Shown here: piece by piece, positions 62,664 through 64,000 of the stretch
How the letters are laid out: each line of letters begins with the position of its first letter
Position numbering within the stretch: the first letter of the stretch is position 1
Assembly (NCBI RefSeq): GCF_004135385.1
Contig: NZ_CP035493.1
Span: 1,240,001 to 1,304,000 of the forward strand
DNA from: Xylanimonas protaetiae
Lineage (GTDB): Bacteria > Actinomycetota > Actinomycetes > Actinomycetales > Cellulomonadaceae
Length of the DNA: 64,000 nucleotides
Direction: 5' to 3'
The notes under the pieces: model-generated
Database searches by the model: none
Told to the model about the DNA's origin: nothing
The model's input: the letters and a program-made list of their open reading frames with translations, nothing else
Made by a program: the position numbers and the translations under genes

Positions 62664-62669
62664 ACTATA
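62664..62669 (-). promoter_or_regulatory. -10 box of copB
   Basis: TATAGT on the minus strand ends 6 nt before the ATG at 62657, overlapping the CsoR-like palindrome. A leaderless transcript is inferred. Confidence 0.55.
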
Positions 62670-62683
62670 CCCCTAGGGGGTAT
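62667..62683. promoter_or_regulatory. CsoR-like copper operator
   Basis: ATACCCC-TAG-GGGGTAT has perfect 7-bp arms and matches the ATACCC/GGGTAT pattern of copper-sensing CsoR sites. It overlaps the copB -10, so repression in low copper is inferred. No csoR gene is in the window. Confidence 0.75.
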
Positions 62684-62766
62684 CACCGGTCGATGGTCGA
62701 CTTGATAACGATCTCGTCACGCCAGCGCGTCGACGGCCCCGCGTGCGATCCGTACGGTCGTTGCCT

Positions 62767-63550
62767 GTGACTTCCCGACCCTGCGCCCGTCACCGGGCAG
62801 AGCGCACCACGCTGTCGACCCTGACCGGTGCCATCCGCACCGTCGCCGTCGACGCCAAGGGCGCCAGCCGCAGCGCCGTCGTCGTCGCCACCGCCGGTGG
62901 TATCGCGATGTCGGCGATCGCGCCGGCCGCCGCCGACCCGCTGCCCCCGCCGTCGACGGCGCCGACGCGCACGCCTACGTGGAGAAGCTCGCCGACCAGG
63001 CGCGCGCCGCGCTCGAGGTCGCCCCGGCCGTCGTCGTGTCCGCCGACGCGGTCGTCGACGTCGAGCGGAAGACGGAGGACGGCGTCGTCGCGATCCAGGT
63101 GACGCCCGCCCCGCTGCCCCCGCCCCCGCGCCCCGTCCGGCGACCGCGCGAGCCGCCGCCCCGGCCGCGTCCCGCACCGCCGACCGCCCTGCCTCCCCGT
63201 CCGGCACCTGGGGTGCCGCGGCCGAGATCGCGCAGCGATACCTGGGCGTGCCGTACGTCTTCGGCAGCTCGAACCCGGCGGTCGGCCTCGACTGCTCGGG
63301 CCTGGTCGTGCACGTCTTCCGCCACCTCGGCGTGAGCCTGCCGCACCAGTCGACGCGCATCCGCGACTCCGCCCGCACCGTGCGCATCTCGCGCTCGGAG
63401 GCGCGCCCCGGCGACATCATCTGGTCGCCCGGCCACGTGTCCATCTACCTGGGCGGCGGCCGCCAGATCGAGGCCACCCGCCCCGGTGGCTGGCGGGTCC
63501 GCACCGCGAACATCTGGCAGTCCAACCCGATGTTCCTGCGGGTCGTCTGA
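62767..63550 (+). pseudogene. NlpC/P60 cell-wall endopeptidase, two apparent frameshifts
   Basis: The protein reads across three frames. A signal-like N-terminus (SAVVVATAGGIAMSAIAPAAAD) is followed by a short helical segment (YVEKLADQARAALEVAPAVV), a Pro/Ala linker, then the NlpC/P60 domain (LDCSGLVVHVF with the catalytic Cys, SPGHVSIYLG with His). Both changes are -1: the C5 run 62944-62948 and the C runs 63117-63127. One base added at each restores the frame. It cleaves peptidoglycan stem peptides outside the membrane. TACGGT lies 8 nt before the GTG at 62767, a possible leaderless -10. Confidence 0.75.
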
Positions 63551-63583
63551 CCTTCCGGCCCTCCGCCTTCCCGGACCCGCGCC

Positions 63584-64000
63584 TCAGCGCCGGTCGCACA
63601 GCTCCACGAGCCGCGCGACCGTGTTGAGGTTGCGCGCGGTCCCCTTCGCCGCTGCCGGCACGACGAGCTTCGAGCGGCCCATCCCGTTCGGGTAGTGGAC
63701 GTAGAGCGCCCGCTCGCCGGGCCGCACCTCCTCGCCGTCGTCGGCCCGGCGGACGGTGTCGAGCACGTCCGGCGGCGGCGCCCCAGGCAGGAACACCACG
63801 GCCATCCGGTTGCCGGCCGCGTCCGGGAACGGGTTGGCCTCCAGCACGCGCCGCACCTCGTCGGGCGTGCGCACGAGCACCCCGACGGGCTTGCCGGCGT
63901 ACGCCTCCAGCGCCTCCTCGAGCGCCCGCCCGACGGCGGCCTCGCCGTCGTCGGACTCGACGACCAGGTTCCCGGACGCGATGTACGTCTCGACGCCGGT
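63584..64000 (-). CDS. DUF1697 protein, 5' end beyond the window
   Basis: The visible 138 residues include TYIASGNLVVES, VGVLVRTPDEVRRVLEANPFPD and YVHYPNGMGRSKL, the landmarks of DUF1697. The N-terminal start lies past position 64000. The family is uncharacterised. It converges on the NlpC/P60 gene with a 33-bp gap. Confidence 0.85.
   Translation of the reverse strand, partial: TGVETYIASGNLVVESDDGEAAVGRALEEALEAYAGKPVGVLVRTPDEVRRVLEANPFPDAAGNRMAVVFLPGAPPPDVLDTVRRADDGEEVRPGERALYVHYPNGMGRSKLVVPAAAKGTARNLNTVARLVELCDRR

Overview
This 64 kb window is very GC-rich DNA from an actinobacterium. GTG starts are frequent, genes are packed with 1-4 nt overlaps, and many promoters look leaderless. The gene content (alpha-glucoside ABC uptake without its own ATPase, EfeO/EfeB, CHAD, Excalibur, LmeA-like and LpqN-like proteins) fits Micrococcales such as Cellulomonadaceae or Promicromonosporaceae. 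That placement is inference, because there is no rRNA or other marker in the window. I see no phage, transposase, integrase, tRNA, rRNA or CRISPR array; it reads as ordinary chromosome.

Layout. 0-6.3 kb: LacI regulator, leaderless GH13 alpha-glucosidase, sugar-binding lipoprotein and two permeases. 6.3-14.3 kb: APH-like kinase, macrodomain protein, giant HrpA-type helicase, and a divergent histidine kinase fused to a response regulator whose receiver has lost its phosphorylation residues. 14.4-17.7 kb: class II aldolase, CbbY-like HAD phosphatase, DhaL, DhaK. 17.7-20.7 kb: GrpB-like protein and 5-oxoprolinase PxpA/PxpBC. 21-24.2 kb: M15 carboxypeptidase, STAS and LmeA-like genes. 24.3-28.1 kb: polar amino-acid ABC importer with two tandem binding proteins. 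28.2-31 kb: ECF-like sigma factor with a coupled membrane protein and a related neighbour. 31-36.6 kb: Excalibur protein, cold-shock protein, oligopeptidase B, CHAD, DoxX. 36.7-40.5 kb: GH3 lipoprotein, SRPBCC, threonine aldolase, methyltransferase. 40.6-44.2 kb: AraC regulator, VanZ, PadR with a HAAS-type membrane partner, histidine phosphatase. 44.3-49 kb: RecB-like nuclease-helicase and GlxA-type regulator. 49-55.7 kb: GAPDH, VapBC, YchJ-like protein, a 72-nt hairpin element, MFS transporter, two alpha/beta hydrolases. 55.8-62.7 kb: phospholipase C, EfeB, EfeO and a CopB-type ATPase behind a CsoR-like operator. 62.8-64 kb: NlpC/P60 protein and a DUF1697 gene cut by the window edge.

Three patterns cross gene boundaries. 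First, at least eleven genes have a TAnnnT box exactly 6 or 7 nt before the start codon, which predicts leaderless transcripts and settles several starts. Second, seven apparent -1 frameshifts in five genes all sit in C or G runs, so those genes are more likely intact genes with contracted homopolymers than true pseudogenes. Third, several genes carry in-frame or intergenic short tandem repeats that could vary in copy number. The most unusual protein is the kinase-regulator fusion at 12.5-14.3 kb. The most interesting pathway lead is the aldolase-HAD-DhaL-DhaK operon.
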